Source: Flammula alnicola (Eukaryota > Basidiomycota > Agaricomycetes > Agaricales > Strophariaceae). From it: a DNA stretch of 64,000 bases. Of this stretch, positions 10,107-19,848 are shown piece after piece. Made by a program: the position numbers and the translations under genes. Under the pieces are notes generated by a model. The model did no database searches, had not been told where the DNA came from, and saw only the letters and a list, made by a program, of their open reading frames with translations. Position 1 is the first letter of the stretch. The number at the start of each line of letters is the position of its first letter. Where the stretch lies: contig JADNRV010000187.1 in NCBI GenBank assembly GCA_015499995.1, positions 1-64,000 on the forward strand, read 5' to 3'.

Positions 10107-11590
10107 CACTGCGTTTGTGGCAAAATATAGAGGCCTTCTATTTAGCTATCTATAAGCCACGTATCGAGAGAAATAGAGGCCTACTATTTTTGAAATAAGT
10201 GACCCTCTATTTTGCTGTTTATTGGTAGAAATGTGGGGCCTAAATAGTGGCCTCTATAAATCAGTCATAGGACTTATAGAGGCCCACCATATATCACCAA
10301 TGAAGGCCTCTATATATTCTATGCCGTAGCAATAGTGGGCATCATTGGGCCACTATTTATTACATTACAATTTAGAAAACCACACAGATCCTCGATATAT
10401 GGAATGAGATCACATTGAACATTGATAACTACATATATTAATGTACAACATAATGCTTCTAATGCTAGGTAACATACACAGGAGGAAACTCCTCTCCCAG
10501 CACCTAGCACCTAGTGGTTCTCCTCCAGCGGGAACGATCTACCTTGCGAGGCTCACCTTGCCTGTACAGGCAGCCATTTCATCCTTCCATTTTCCCTTGG
10601 CGGGGCAGCACACGGTCCCCGCTCAGTGCGTCATACATCTCCGCCATCTCCTCAGTGCTTGGTGCTGTGGATACCGAGGTTGAGCAGGGTGTGCACCAGG
10701 CCGGTTGGCGTACACGATGACTGACACCCTATGAGTGGGCAGGGGATATCAAGGCTGCGAGCTCAGGTGGGGTAGTCTGGGAAGATCTATGATGGGGACA
10801 AGACGATGTCAGTAACGATTTAAGTGGGCGACAGGTTCCGCATCTATGATACCACCTATGCCTTCTTGAATCTTGATGCAGGTATGATGAGATTCTAGGT
10901 CCTAAAGACAGCGTCAAGAAAGGTAGCACTTCATTAATAATTGGAAAAACACATACCATATGACCTGCTACATATATTGCCCTGGTTGAATCATAGAACA
11001 AATTACAATGATATCTAGGGTGAGAAATAAGAGTGTCCTCGACAGTGAAAGGAGAACGAACCTCACTGTCATGAATTGTCCTTGCGGTTAGCTATCCGCG
11101 CATGTCTAACGACATTGTGTGCCGGGGTGTACTGAGTAGCAGAAGAGATTAGGGAGAGATCACGGAAGGAAGGAAGGAAGAAGGCGGGCGAAAAAAGTTT
11201 ACATGCGCAGAATCGGAGTTTGAACGGACTTGGTTCGTTTCAAAACTTCGTCCTTGACTTCGTCGGAAAAATAAGCAGTACTGGTGTCAGGTGATGCCCT
11301 ATAGGTACGATTTTTCATCAATAGTAGCTATAGTAGTATATTGTAGATGCTTTTTGGGTACCCTCTACTGGTCCGAAATAGTATCCCTCTATTTTTGACC
11401 TTCGGAGGCCGCTATCTCTATGATTCATTCCGAATAGTGGCCATTTTACCTCAGAAATAGTGAAGTCACTATCGTTCACTGAAAGCATCCCTCTATTTGT
11501 TACAATCAGTACAATTTAGCTATCTATAAGTACGATACATGGCTTATCGTACCTATAGACAGCCCCTTATATTTTGGGCAAAACGCAGTG
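10107..11590. mobile_element. Non-autonomous CACTA/Plavaka-like element
   Basis: Left end CACTGCGTTT and right end AAACGCAGTG are perfect 10-bp inverted termini. Both are flanked by the triplet AGT (104-106 of the 10.1-kb line and 11591-11593), a 3-bp target duplication. CACTR termini plus a 3-bp duplication are the signature of the CACTA superfamily, which includes fungal Plavaka elements. The homology continues inward (GCAAAATATA on both arms, then diverging), and the subterminal regions are full of TATAGAGGCC and CCCTCTATTT motifs in opposite orientation at the two ends, as is typical of transposase-binding subterminal repeats. I see no transposase ORF inside. The middle (10400-11250) is unrecognised sequence. 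Confidence 0.75.
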
Positions 11591-11945
11591 AGTATAGATA
11601 TATATTTACAATACTTCAAGTTTACAATTCTCTACTGGCCGGGCTAATTAAAAAGGTATTTGTGATGATAATTTTGTGATAATCCAACAAGTAGAAATAA
11701 AACACAACACATTAGCTATTACACACAGCAAGGCCATGGCGACGAAGTCGTCCCTTTATCTTTATTATAATACGACAAGGCACTTTCTCACGGGGGATAA
11801 AGACAATAGACAAACACCATAAAAGGATATAGCTGAGTCTCGATTTCGAGCCGTTGATGGCCTGGCAGCTCTAGCCGACACCTGGCGCATACAGCTCGAT
11901 CTCGCACGTGCAGGTCTCGCCGTCTCGCCATCTCATGTCCGACAG

Positions 11946-12068
11946 TGCTACACACGGGTAGGGGTACTATGCACGGGTAGGACTATGCACAGGTGGGAAT
12001 ACTATGTACAGGTAGGGGTACTATGCACGGCCCCACGGGTAGGGGTACTATGCACAGGGCACTATGTA
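11946..12068. repeat. G-rich degenerate tandem repeat
   Basis: Five or six degenerate copies of a unit of about 20-24 bp with the theme CACGGGTAGGGGTACTATG (variants CAGGTGGGAATACTATG and CAGGTAGGGGTACTATG). The G runs (GGG, GGGG) recur closely enough that four-stranded structures are conceivable on this strand. There is no spacer diversity that would suggest any array-type immune locus. Confidence 0.7.
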
Positions 12069-12293
12069 ATGGCCAGTAGGAGTACCAGTATTACTATTAC
12101 TTCTATTGGTTATTTCTTGCAAGTCTTTCTGCTTTAATTAGTTGGAAATCAAACCAGACATTTCTTTCATTCAGTGTAGCACTCTGGAATATAAATCTCG
12201 AGTATAATAACACACATTTTGAACTCATTTCAAGGATCAAGCTCAAGATTTATATTTAATAATAATATATACAACATTCAAACATTCAAAAAC

Positions 12294-12319
12294 CGTGCGA
12301 AGCACGGGTCAACGGCTAG
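12294..12319 (+). mobile_element. Helitron-like 3' terminus (CTAG|T)
   Basis: The hairpin CCGTGC-GAA-GCACGG is followed by GTCAACGG and then CTAG at 12316-12319, with T as the next base. A short hairpin about 10 nt before CTRR and insertion before a T are the hallmarks of Helitron 3' ends. The element body would lie to the left, but its TC start was not located. The near-identical terminus at 9976-10000 points the opposite way, so the two ends face outward around the CACTG element. Confidence 0.55.
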
Positions 12320-12768
12320 TCAATCTAATGTGCTGCGAACTTGATCCTTATATGATATAAGTAGGAAGTCTTTTGAACCTGAATGCTCTAGGCTCAATTA
12401 AGCAACCCTCTATCACGTCACAAAACGTGAGAGGGGCTTATAACAAGGTCAGGGTTTCATCAGGGCAGTGTAAAGTTTGGACTTTTTCATTAAATATCAC
12501 AACTCTGGTTAAACTTGCCGTTTAGCTTATAAGGAAAGAATTATTCTCCTGCATGTACTGCATCGAACCATATTTTTCATTTTTTTATTTGACCCCCTCG
12601 TTGTGAATAGGTGCAAGATTCAAAACGACGAGTCGGTTTCGGGCAATTCATTAGTATTTGATGGAGCCACTACAAAATTTGAATTGATTTTCGCTTGAGA
12701 CTACAAATTTGATCTAATCACTGTGACACTCCCACACTGCCCTGTTGGGCGTCCGACTTTAGTACAAG

Positions 12769-12790
12769 ACCGTCCACGTGCGTGGACGGT
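12769..12790. repeat. Perfect 22-nt palindrome
   Basis: Arms ACCGTCCACG and CGTGGACGGT are perfect 10-bp inverted repeats around TG. It contains CACGTG, the E-box core bound by basic helix-loop-helix factors, and lies 320 bp upstream of the D-lactate dehydrogenase start codon. It could be an operator-like site or just a chance or relic hairpin. No U/T tract follows that would make it a terminator. Confidence 0.5.
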
Positions 12791-13109
12791 TTTGCGTCGA
12801 GACTACTGAATGCTCCAGTTCCTGAGAAGTACTCATCAAACAGGTTCTCCCAACTATTTTGTATGAACGCCCTCCCCATCAGTAGTTTCAGTCCTGTGTT
12901 CCGAGGTCAATCAGAGGTTTCACGACGATCACATCGGTCCCTGACAGTGATACTTAGGGCAGGGCTCTCTTAGCTCAACATTTCTTATAATGCATGCGTT
13001 GCTGCGTTGCTGATAACGCTTGCTACTGCAACCGGTATAGAGGCCCTGAAAGGTTGAGCTCAGTACAGTCTTCCTGCTCATCTTCAAGCTGTCACAATTT
13101 GTTCTCAGT

Positions 13110-14322
13110 ATGAAAGTCGCCGTCTTTGGAACACAAAAGGTACATAAATATCGTTCTGACAACCCACTTACGACTTTATCTTTTATTTAGTATGATCTTG
13201 AATCGCTCAACAACGCAATTCCTGAAGGGTTTCAAATCAATTTCACCTTTCTTGATCCCCTCCTTGATGAGCAGACCGCTGTGCTTGCTGCTGGACATGA
13301 GGCCGTCTGTATCTTTGTGAACGATCTCTGTGACGCTAAAGTCGTACAGACACTGAGCGAACTGGGAGTGGTACGTGGCATACATCTTCCTCGCTCATAC
13401 ATTTTTCATCTTTTGTGCAGAAATTCATTGCTCTCCGTTGTGCCGGGTATAATAATGTAGACCTACACGCTGCCGCCAAGTTTGGCATCAAGGTCACCCG
13501 TGTACCTGCATACTCTCCCGAGGCTGTCGCGGAATTTACGGTCGGGATGATCATGACCGTTGTCCGGAAGTACCACAAGGCCTACAATCGCGTGCGTGAA
13601 GGCAATTTCCTCCTCGACGGTCTGTTAGGAATGAACATCCATGGGAAAACCATTGGCATAATTGGAACCGGAAAAATTGGACTGCTTACGGGAAAGATTC
13701 TCTCCAAAGGATTTGGAGCCAATGTCATTGCCTATGATCCATATCCCTCGCCAGCTGCTGAAGAACATGGTATTGTGTACGTCAATACATTGGAAGAACT
13801 CTGGCCTAGGGTAGACATCATCAGTCTGCATTGTCCTCTCATGGAAAGCACGGAATATATCATCAACGACAACACTCTTGCGCAAACCAAGAAGGGTATC
13901 GTTATCATCAACACATCTCGTGGGGGATTGATTGATACCTACGCGTTAATTCGGTGCGTCTGGTTTCTGTATTATGGTTTGAATGTGTCCTTAACCTTTT
14001 GGGCAGGGCTCTGAAGAGTGGGCATGTTGCCGCTGTTGGCCTAGATGTATATGAGCGAGAGTCGGGTTACTTCTTTGCGGATTCCAGCGCAAAGGTAATC
14101 GCGGACGACAGTTTCGCGCGACTGCTTTCGTTCTACAATGTCTTTATGACGTGAGTCCTCCTTTTCCTCTCTTTTCGAAGATCTGACTGGCATCGACTAT
14201 CATGCAGTGGGCATCAGGCGTTTTTAACAAAAGAAGCACTCGATAATATCGCAGAGACCACTATCGCGAATCTACGCGACCTAGAAGCTACTGGGACATG
14301 CGCTTTCGCCGTTGGGAAATAG
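13110..14322 (+). CDS. D-lactate dehydrogenase (fermentative, NAD-dependent)
   Basis: Reduces pyruvate to D-lactate with NADH in the cytosol. Exons 13110-13139, 13191-13370, 13421-13953, 14007-14150 and 14208-14322 sum to 1002 nt (333 aa), the usual length of the family. It has the substrate-side motif AVCIFVND, the core [10 protein letters not shown], the Rossmann glycine motif GTGKIG (about residues 152-157), and the catalytic trio of the D-2-hydroxyacid dehydrogenases: Arg in NTSRGGLID (about 237), Glu in LDVYERE (about 264) and His in TGHQAFLT (about 298). These blocks match the E. coli LdhA type better than the phosphoglycerate or formate dehydrogenase branches. The first exon encodes only ten residues, but [10 protein letters not shown] fits the family start. 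It converges on MCM4, with 178 bp between stops. Confidence 0.93.
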
Positions 14323-14500
14323 ATCGGTTAGAAACTGTACTTTTATATCCAAACTTGTGGAGATACCCTGTTTTTCTCTTAGAAGATCTGATTGTATACG
14401 AGTAAAAGTGAGCGCAATACATAGCTAAAATACATAAATACTTTCGACAACATATAAAAGCAGAGTCCAACATAAATGGAAAATGGAAATGACTGGGCAT

Positions 14501-17500
14501 TTAACCCTCGATCTTTCGGATTGTCCTCTTCTCCCTGTCTCCGACAACTTTGACGATGCCCTCGTTCTCCAGCCCTTTGATAACCTCCGTGAACTCTACA
14601 GGATCGACCTTCACGCTGCTTTGCTCCCCCAGCATCTTGAGCGCGTCGGCCCACTTGAGCCCCCTGCCCTTCGCGCCTCCATCCAGGAGGTTCAAGATCT
14701 CCTTCCTCATGTCGTCTCGCATCTTCCTCTGGCCTGTGCCCGTGCCGGTATTAAGCAAGCCCATATCGATCTTGCCCGTGCGTGGATCCATCGCACTGGT
14801 CCTGATCGCCTCGCGCATGAGCCGACTCGCCTCTTTGACGTCTGAGAGCTCGACAAAGTCGGAGAACCTCATGCGTGCGTGGGCCTCGGAGAGGCGGATT
14901 AAGCTCTCCAGCTGACGCGTTGTTGCGGTGATGCGCTTCTCGCTGGCGCGGGGGTCGTCGCCCATGTTGCGCATCTCGACGTAGGCCCGCACGAGTTCGG
15001 CGCCTGCTTCTTCTGAAATGACTGGGTGGATTTTGGAGCGAGCAAAGTCGATGTATGCTGAGAGCTCTTGCATGGGCTGTATAGATTGCATATAGTCAGG
15101 GCATTGTTTGTCGAGAATGGATAGATGCTCACCAAAATGTCCTGTACCTCGGCAGCTGGCGCATCCTCCAGGTACAATCCCACAAGATGCTGAGCCAGTC
15201 GTCGGTCAAGGCTGTCGTCCACCTGATCTAGGACAAGGTAGAGAAGGTCAAACCGAGAAATCAGGGTGGGAGGAAGGTCGATGTTTCTTGTGATAGGTAG
15301 ATTGACGTCGTATTTCGATCCAACAGGGTTGGCTGCTGCCAGGATAGATGTTCGTGCATTGAGGGTGGTGATAATTCCAGCTTTCGCGATGGACACTGTT
15401 TGTTGTTCCTAAAAGGTGTATGAATTCAGTATACAAGGAAAAAGAATTATCTGGGCCGACTCGCACCATGACTTCGTGTAGAACACTTCTTGTCGCGTCC
15501 GACATCTTGTCAAATTCATCGATACAGCAAACACCACCGTCACTCAGAACAAGAGCACCACTGAATGCGTTGAAGAGTAAGTAATGAAAGAGTTTAACAA
15601 TCACGATAACGTACCTCTCCAAAACTAGTTGCTTGGTCTCTGGGTCACGAGTAACGTATGCTGTCAAACCGACTGCTGAAGAGCCTTTGCCTGATGCATA
15701 GACTCCGCGAGGCGCAATTTTGTGTACGTACTAAGAAACAGAGAAATTATATCAGGCCACAGGAAACAAAATCCAAACGAGGACATTTACCTGAAGGATC
15801 TGAGATTTACTAACACCAGGATCACCAACGAGCAGAACGTTGATGTCACCTCTGTACCTCGGCCCTCCCCCGCCTCCACCCTTCGCCACGCTCTTATTCG
15901 TGCCCCCAAAGAGCTGCAGCAGGATACCCTTCTTCACATCCTCCATCTCCCAAATCGACGGCGCGAGCGAGCGTGCGAGGTACTCATAGACATCAGGTCT
16001 TTGGCTTATCTCTTTCAGCTTCTGCTCGAGCTCCGCCTTGCGGCTCTGTCGCCCTTCCCTCTCCTCGTCCTCGTCCCCTCCATCGCCAAGGCCACCTACG
16101 CCAGGGATATGGTCGCCTCCTGCAGGTCGTGTGCTTTTGTCAAGACCAAGTGTGCCGCTGGTTCCGAGTCTGACGTGCACGACGTCCAGGTAGGTCTTGA
16201 ACAAACTCTTCAGCGTTCTCTGTCTGGGGTTGGTGCGGACAGGGACACTTCTGTAGATACCAGTGACGACGATCCTGTCTCCGGGTTTGGACACGTCCAC
16301 TAGTTCGTCGTACACGCTGAGAGACACGGTGTGCGGTGTCTGACCATCAGGCACGGCGTCAGGTGTTTCTTGGAGGCGGATGACCTGCCTGTCTGCGAAT
16401 TCGCACCGGTTGTGGACGAGGGACATCGTGCCTATGGAGGCGCAGACATCACGGGGGCATCGGGCAGGTTCTTCGATCTTTCCTCGGTCGATTTCTACTT
16501 GGACGGTGTGCGAACACGTCAAGCAGCGGAAGAAGGCCACTTTCATGTCGGGAATGACGGGGGTGGCGCGAATGACCAGACCTTTGATGCAGACGAGCTT
16601 GTCCGTGTCTACGCATCGTCAGTCAGCTATCTGAAAGACGATACAAAAATCCAAAAACGTACCGCTTGGGTTCAGAGTTCGCATATTAACAGAAAGCAGC
16701 CCGAACGGGCGAACTTTATATATCCTGTTCATGATGTCCGCTATTTCTTCGTCGCCTTCTGCACCTTGCATCCCTTCCATGCCCACTTGTTGATCCATGT
16801 CGGCGACTTCCAGCATTAAGTCCTTCAATACTTGATCCATAGCGGGTATAACCTCCTGTGGGTATTTGACGAGCTGGGAGTGTAGCTTCTTCGAAGGTGG
16901 GTATGCAAGGAGGTTGACGACATCAAGGTTGAGATTGGTTTCTCCTGTCTGGCGCATTCTGCGGAAATAAGTCTCGTAGAGGATCACTTCGCCTTCTTCT
17001 GGTGAGGAAAAGGCGCGTGTTCGGAGACCGAGTTCCCTATCGTAGGAGACGCGATATTTGGGCTTGAACCCTTTGAAGAACTCGCGGAAGATTTTCATGG
17101 TTTCTGCCAGGTTTACTGTCGTTCCCCAGATGGCACGGATTTCATCGGGTTCATCAGAAGGAGCTGGTACAGCCGAGAGATTGGGTGCCGATGATCGAGG
17201 GACGTCGAGGTGGGTAATATCTGAGTTGAGGTTGTTGGGATCTGCTACGACTGGCTGAGCACGCGGTCCTGCCGTACGGCGGACAGATGCGCTTGGTGTA
17301 ATAGAAAGGGAGGAATGTATATCACCACGACGATTCTTGGGTGTTTTCGCAGTAAACGGGCTCCTTTATTGGACATTAAGAGCCTGACAGATATGAGAAT
17401 CGGTGATGACTCACGATGGAAAGTCAAGAGGATCTGAGTCTTGAGGGCGATCGGAGGGTGCTGCAGCGCGTCTTTGGGGAGTCTTCATAGGTGATGAAGA

Positions 17501-17841
17501 GGGGAAAGCCATCGGAGATGAGCTTCCAGCTAAATACGCGTTAATTTCGATTCTTATCTGAAAGTTTCAAAGTACATACCAGTGAAAAGTGGTGTACGCT
17601 TTGGTGTACTCATGCCCAGCGCCCTTCTCGCAGCCGCGCCGCGCAATGGAGAGCTCGTTGCCGGATTCTGATAACGTTGATGAGCTGGCGTACCGGCCGT
17701 CGTAGAAGGTGTTCCTGCGAGAAACAGTGGGTTTGCAGGAGGTGCCCCAGGTATTGACTGTTCTGCCGTTGTCCCGTCATTCATCTCGACGTCACCCATT
17801 TCGGAGGAAGGAAAGTCGAGTGCTGGCGGAGACGACGACAT
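14501..17841 (-). CDS. mcm4: DNA replication licensing factor MCM4
   Basis: Subunit of the nuclear MCM2-7 helicase that unwinds DNA at replication origins. Eight exons: 17580-17841, 17415-17529, 17363-16663, 16608-15791, 15730-15615, 15560-15467, 15408-15133 and 15076-14501 (2958 nt, 985 aa, normal for MCM4). The N-terminus is Ser/Pro-rich with SSP/TP sites, typical MCM4 targets of CDK and DDK kinases. Then come the MCM N-domain ([12 protein letters not shown]), a zinc ribbon (FRCLTC...CPRDVC, from about residue 382), Walker [10 protein letters not shown] (about 621), Walker B CIDEFDKM (about 682) and the arginine finger SRFD (about 753). [14 protein letters not shown] and DRRLAQHLV are the features that point to MCM4 rather than another MCM. 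Intron 2 has two in-frame acceptors three bases apart. Confidence 0.97.
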
Positions 17842-19026
17842 TTTGCGGTACTACACGCGTCTGAACGGAGTCTTTCCTTAGGAAGTTGTTGAGAAGGTTG
17901 TCGAGGAAAGACGATGGGCGACGCGACGCGACGCGTCAATTTTGAGTTGAGGGCCGGTTCATAGGAAACCAAATATTCCCACAGTCACCGTAACCTTGTT
18001 TCTCCCTCGTTTCTCTTTAAGATAAGATAGGGCTCATGCACATTCGACAAGCCCTCACGTGATTTGCGTGACAAACCATACTTTTTGAATGTTAGCCATT
18101 TCAACGACCTTAATTAAAATTTGACTCCCTGAGAACTATGGGCAATGCAATTTAGAGTGATTCTCAGGAGCTACATTTTTTATTTCTTGTCTGTGGAAGG
18201 TGATCATTCAAAAGCAATGTCTGCGAACGACATGATGGGACCGTCACGTCTGTCCAAACGAGTTTGAATCGTCTGCCAAATTCGGACCACGTGATTGTTG
18301 TCACGCGTTACAGGGCCTGTCGAGTGTGCATGAGCCCTATCTTAGTTTCTTTCATCTTAATCTTCATGGTTTCTTTCTAAGCCCCTTCCTGGAAATTACA
18401 GGACATGCATAAGTAGTTTACCTGTTCATCATCGAATCTTGCGGCTTGGAGAACTCTGGATTTTCAGAAAAGGTTCTAAATCCAGTCTAACTGCAGGCTG
18501 CACCAAGAACTAGCACAGCCTTCCAGGGAGAAAGGAGATATGCATCATGTTGCTCGGCGCCGGGCGGACAGATTCGAGGCTTACAGTGTTTTGCATATTG
18601 TTTTGCACAACGAAATTTCATGAAAGTTATTTGGTTGTGTTGCAACGTGATCAAAATGTCACAAAAAGGGTCCGGCGATTCTAATTCGGGACAGATGCTC
18701 AAGGATTGGTGACAATGTGGTCACAACACAACACAACCAAATGACTCTCACGAAATTTCGTTGTGCAAAACAATATGCAAAACACTGTAACAGGCTCCAC
18801 GAGCATCGAACGACCACGCATGGCTTGGTAAAATTATCTGACTTCGCTGCTTGACCTCGCACGACCATCCACCAGGCCCAGGTAGCAAGTACTGCACTTC
18901 CTGGCAGTTCCTGCGCAGGCTGTTCACGACTCGCGACGATGATAATGGTTCGTCCCACAGGATTGTTTTCTCAGGAAGTTTTCGGCTTACACTTACACTC
19001 AGCTGAATGTAATCCAGAGTCGCAAT
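17842..19026. other. Spacer between MCM4 and the membrane-protein gene
   Basis: Contains the 5' flank of MCM4 (minus strand) and a MITE at 18584-18787. GCGACGCGACGCGACGCGTC near 17918-17937 carries ACGCG/CGCGT cores just upstream of the MCM4 start. ACGCGT is the MluI cell-cycle box bound by MBF in other fungi, so this is a plausible G1/S promoter element for MCM4 (inference). No other gene was recognised; the first exon of the next gene may lie in its right end. Confidence 0.5.
18584..18787. mobile_element. Foldback MITE with TA duplication
   Basis: A 204-bp inverted repeat: arms of about 75-80 bp begin CAGTGTTTTGCATATTG on both strands and stay about 90 percent identical inward, around a loop of about 50 bp. 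The ends are flanked by TA on both sides (18582-18583 and 18788-18789). CAG-starting termini with a TA duplication fit a Tc1/mariner (pogo/Fot-like) miniature element. It has no coding capacity. Arm divergence shows it is not brand new. Confidence 0.8.
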
Positions 19027-19848
19027 GATGCACTGGGGCAAGATTTCCCCAGTAATGAACTTCATTGTTACAACCTTCCCTACGGCGCCCTCGGCTTCAT
19101 ATCTCATGTACTCACATACTACACCATTGCATGTTTGTGTTACGGCCGCAAGCCCCTGTGGCCGTTTCACAAGGTTACCAACACGAAGCTGGATCTGGCG
19201 CTTGGAGCTGTTGGGATAGCTCTGTGCATCGTCATGTCCATCTTCACCATTATCAACTGTAAGAACACCTGGCAGCTGCTGGTGATCGCAGTGTGGAAAC
19301 TGAGCATGTCGTTACTGAATGGGCTGACGGCTTTGCATGTGGCGATCATGGTTTTTAATGATCCGGAAGGGGAAGTGGTGAAGACGAAAAATGCTGCTTG
19401 GTGGATAGTGCTCTGTGAGTATTCTAAAATGTTGGTCATAATTTATGTCCAGGTTTAAATTTCTCATTATAATTTTTTCTTTCGACTAGATGTTCCTGGT
19501 ATGATGGCGGGCATGGTGGGCCTCATGAACCTTGTAGTGAAAGTTGCACATGACATCGCAGAGCTGCTGGACCTCACAATCGCATTTTACGGAATAATTG
19601 GTGCCGGCTTGGTCGTTGGGACCCTGGGCATGCTCATCGTCTGCTGGTGGGGCGGCGGCGTCCCAGAGAAGATGGTTGCAACTGGTTTTCTGGCCACCCT
19701 GGCATCGTTCATCGTCCTCAGCGCCTTCTACTCAGATTGGTCCTTAGGCATTATGTTGGACAATTTGCTCGGCACACCGTCAGGAGATAGTTCTGGTTTC
19801 TACTGGACTTATTTCATTGCGAAACGACTGACGATGTTCAGTTGGTGA
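19027..19848 (+). CDS. Multi-pass membrane protein, 5' end unresolved
   Basis: An integral membrane protein of unknown function. The open frame begins no later than about 19027 and uses one clear intron (19415-19489), ending at TGA 19848. At least six hydrophobic segments are visible: around FISHVLTYYTIACLC, LALGAVGIALCIVMSIF, LLVIAVWKLSMSLL, MMAGMVGLMNLVVKV, IIGAGLVVGTLGMLIVCWW and GFLATLASFIVLSAF. No in-frame ATG lies directly upstream, so a first exon must be missing from my model; several AG acceptors at 18950-19010 are possible. I do not recognise a transporter motif; it resembles lineage-specific fungal membrane proteins. Confidence 0.65.

Larger units (their letters stand above)
11591..13109. 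other. Repeat-rich spacer upstream of the D-lactate dehydrogenase gene
   Basis: No gene seen. It contains a G-rich tandem repeat (11946-12068), a Helitron-like terminus (12294-12319), AT-rich stretches and a perfect palindrome (12769-12790), listed separately. The last few hundred bases must include the promoter of the gene starting at 13110, but I cannot point to a clear TATA box. Confidence 0.6.

Noticed and set aside
13110..14322. Phosphoglycerate or formate dehydrogenase as an alternative to D-lactate dehydrogenase
   Set aside because: The FVND and CAGYNNVDL blocks and the TGHQAFLT histidine motif fit the D-lactate branch, and no ACT domain is present.
18581..18790. Long hairpin read as a transcription terminator or microRNA precursor
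   Set aside because: TA duplications and CAG ends explain it better as a MITE; no evidence of transcription.
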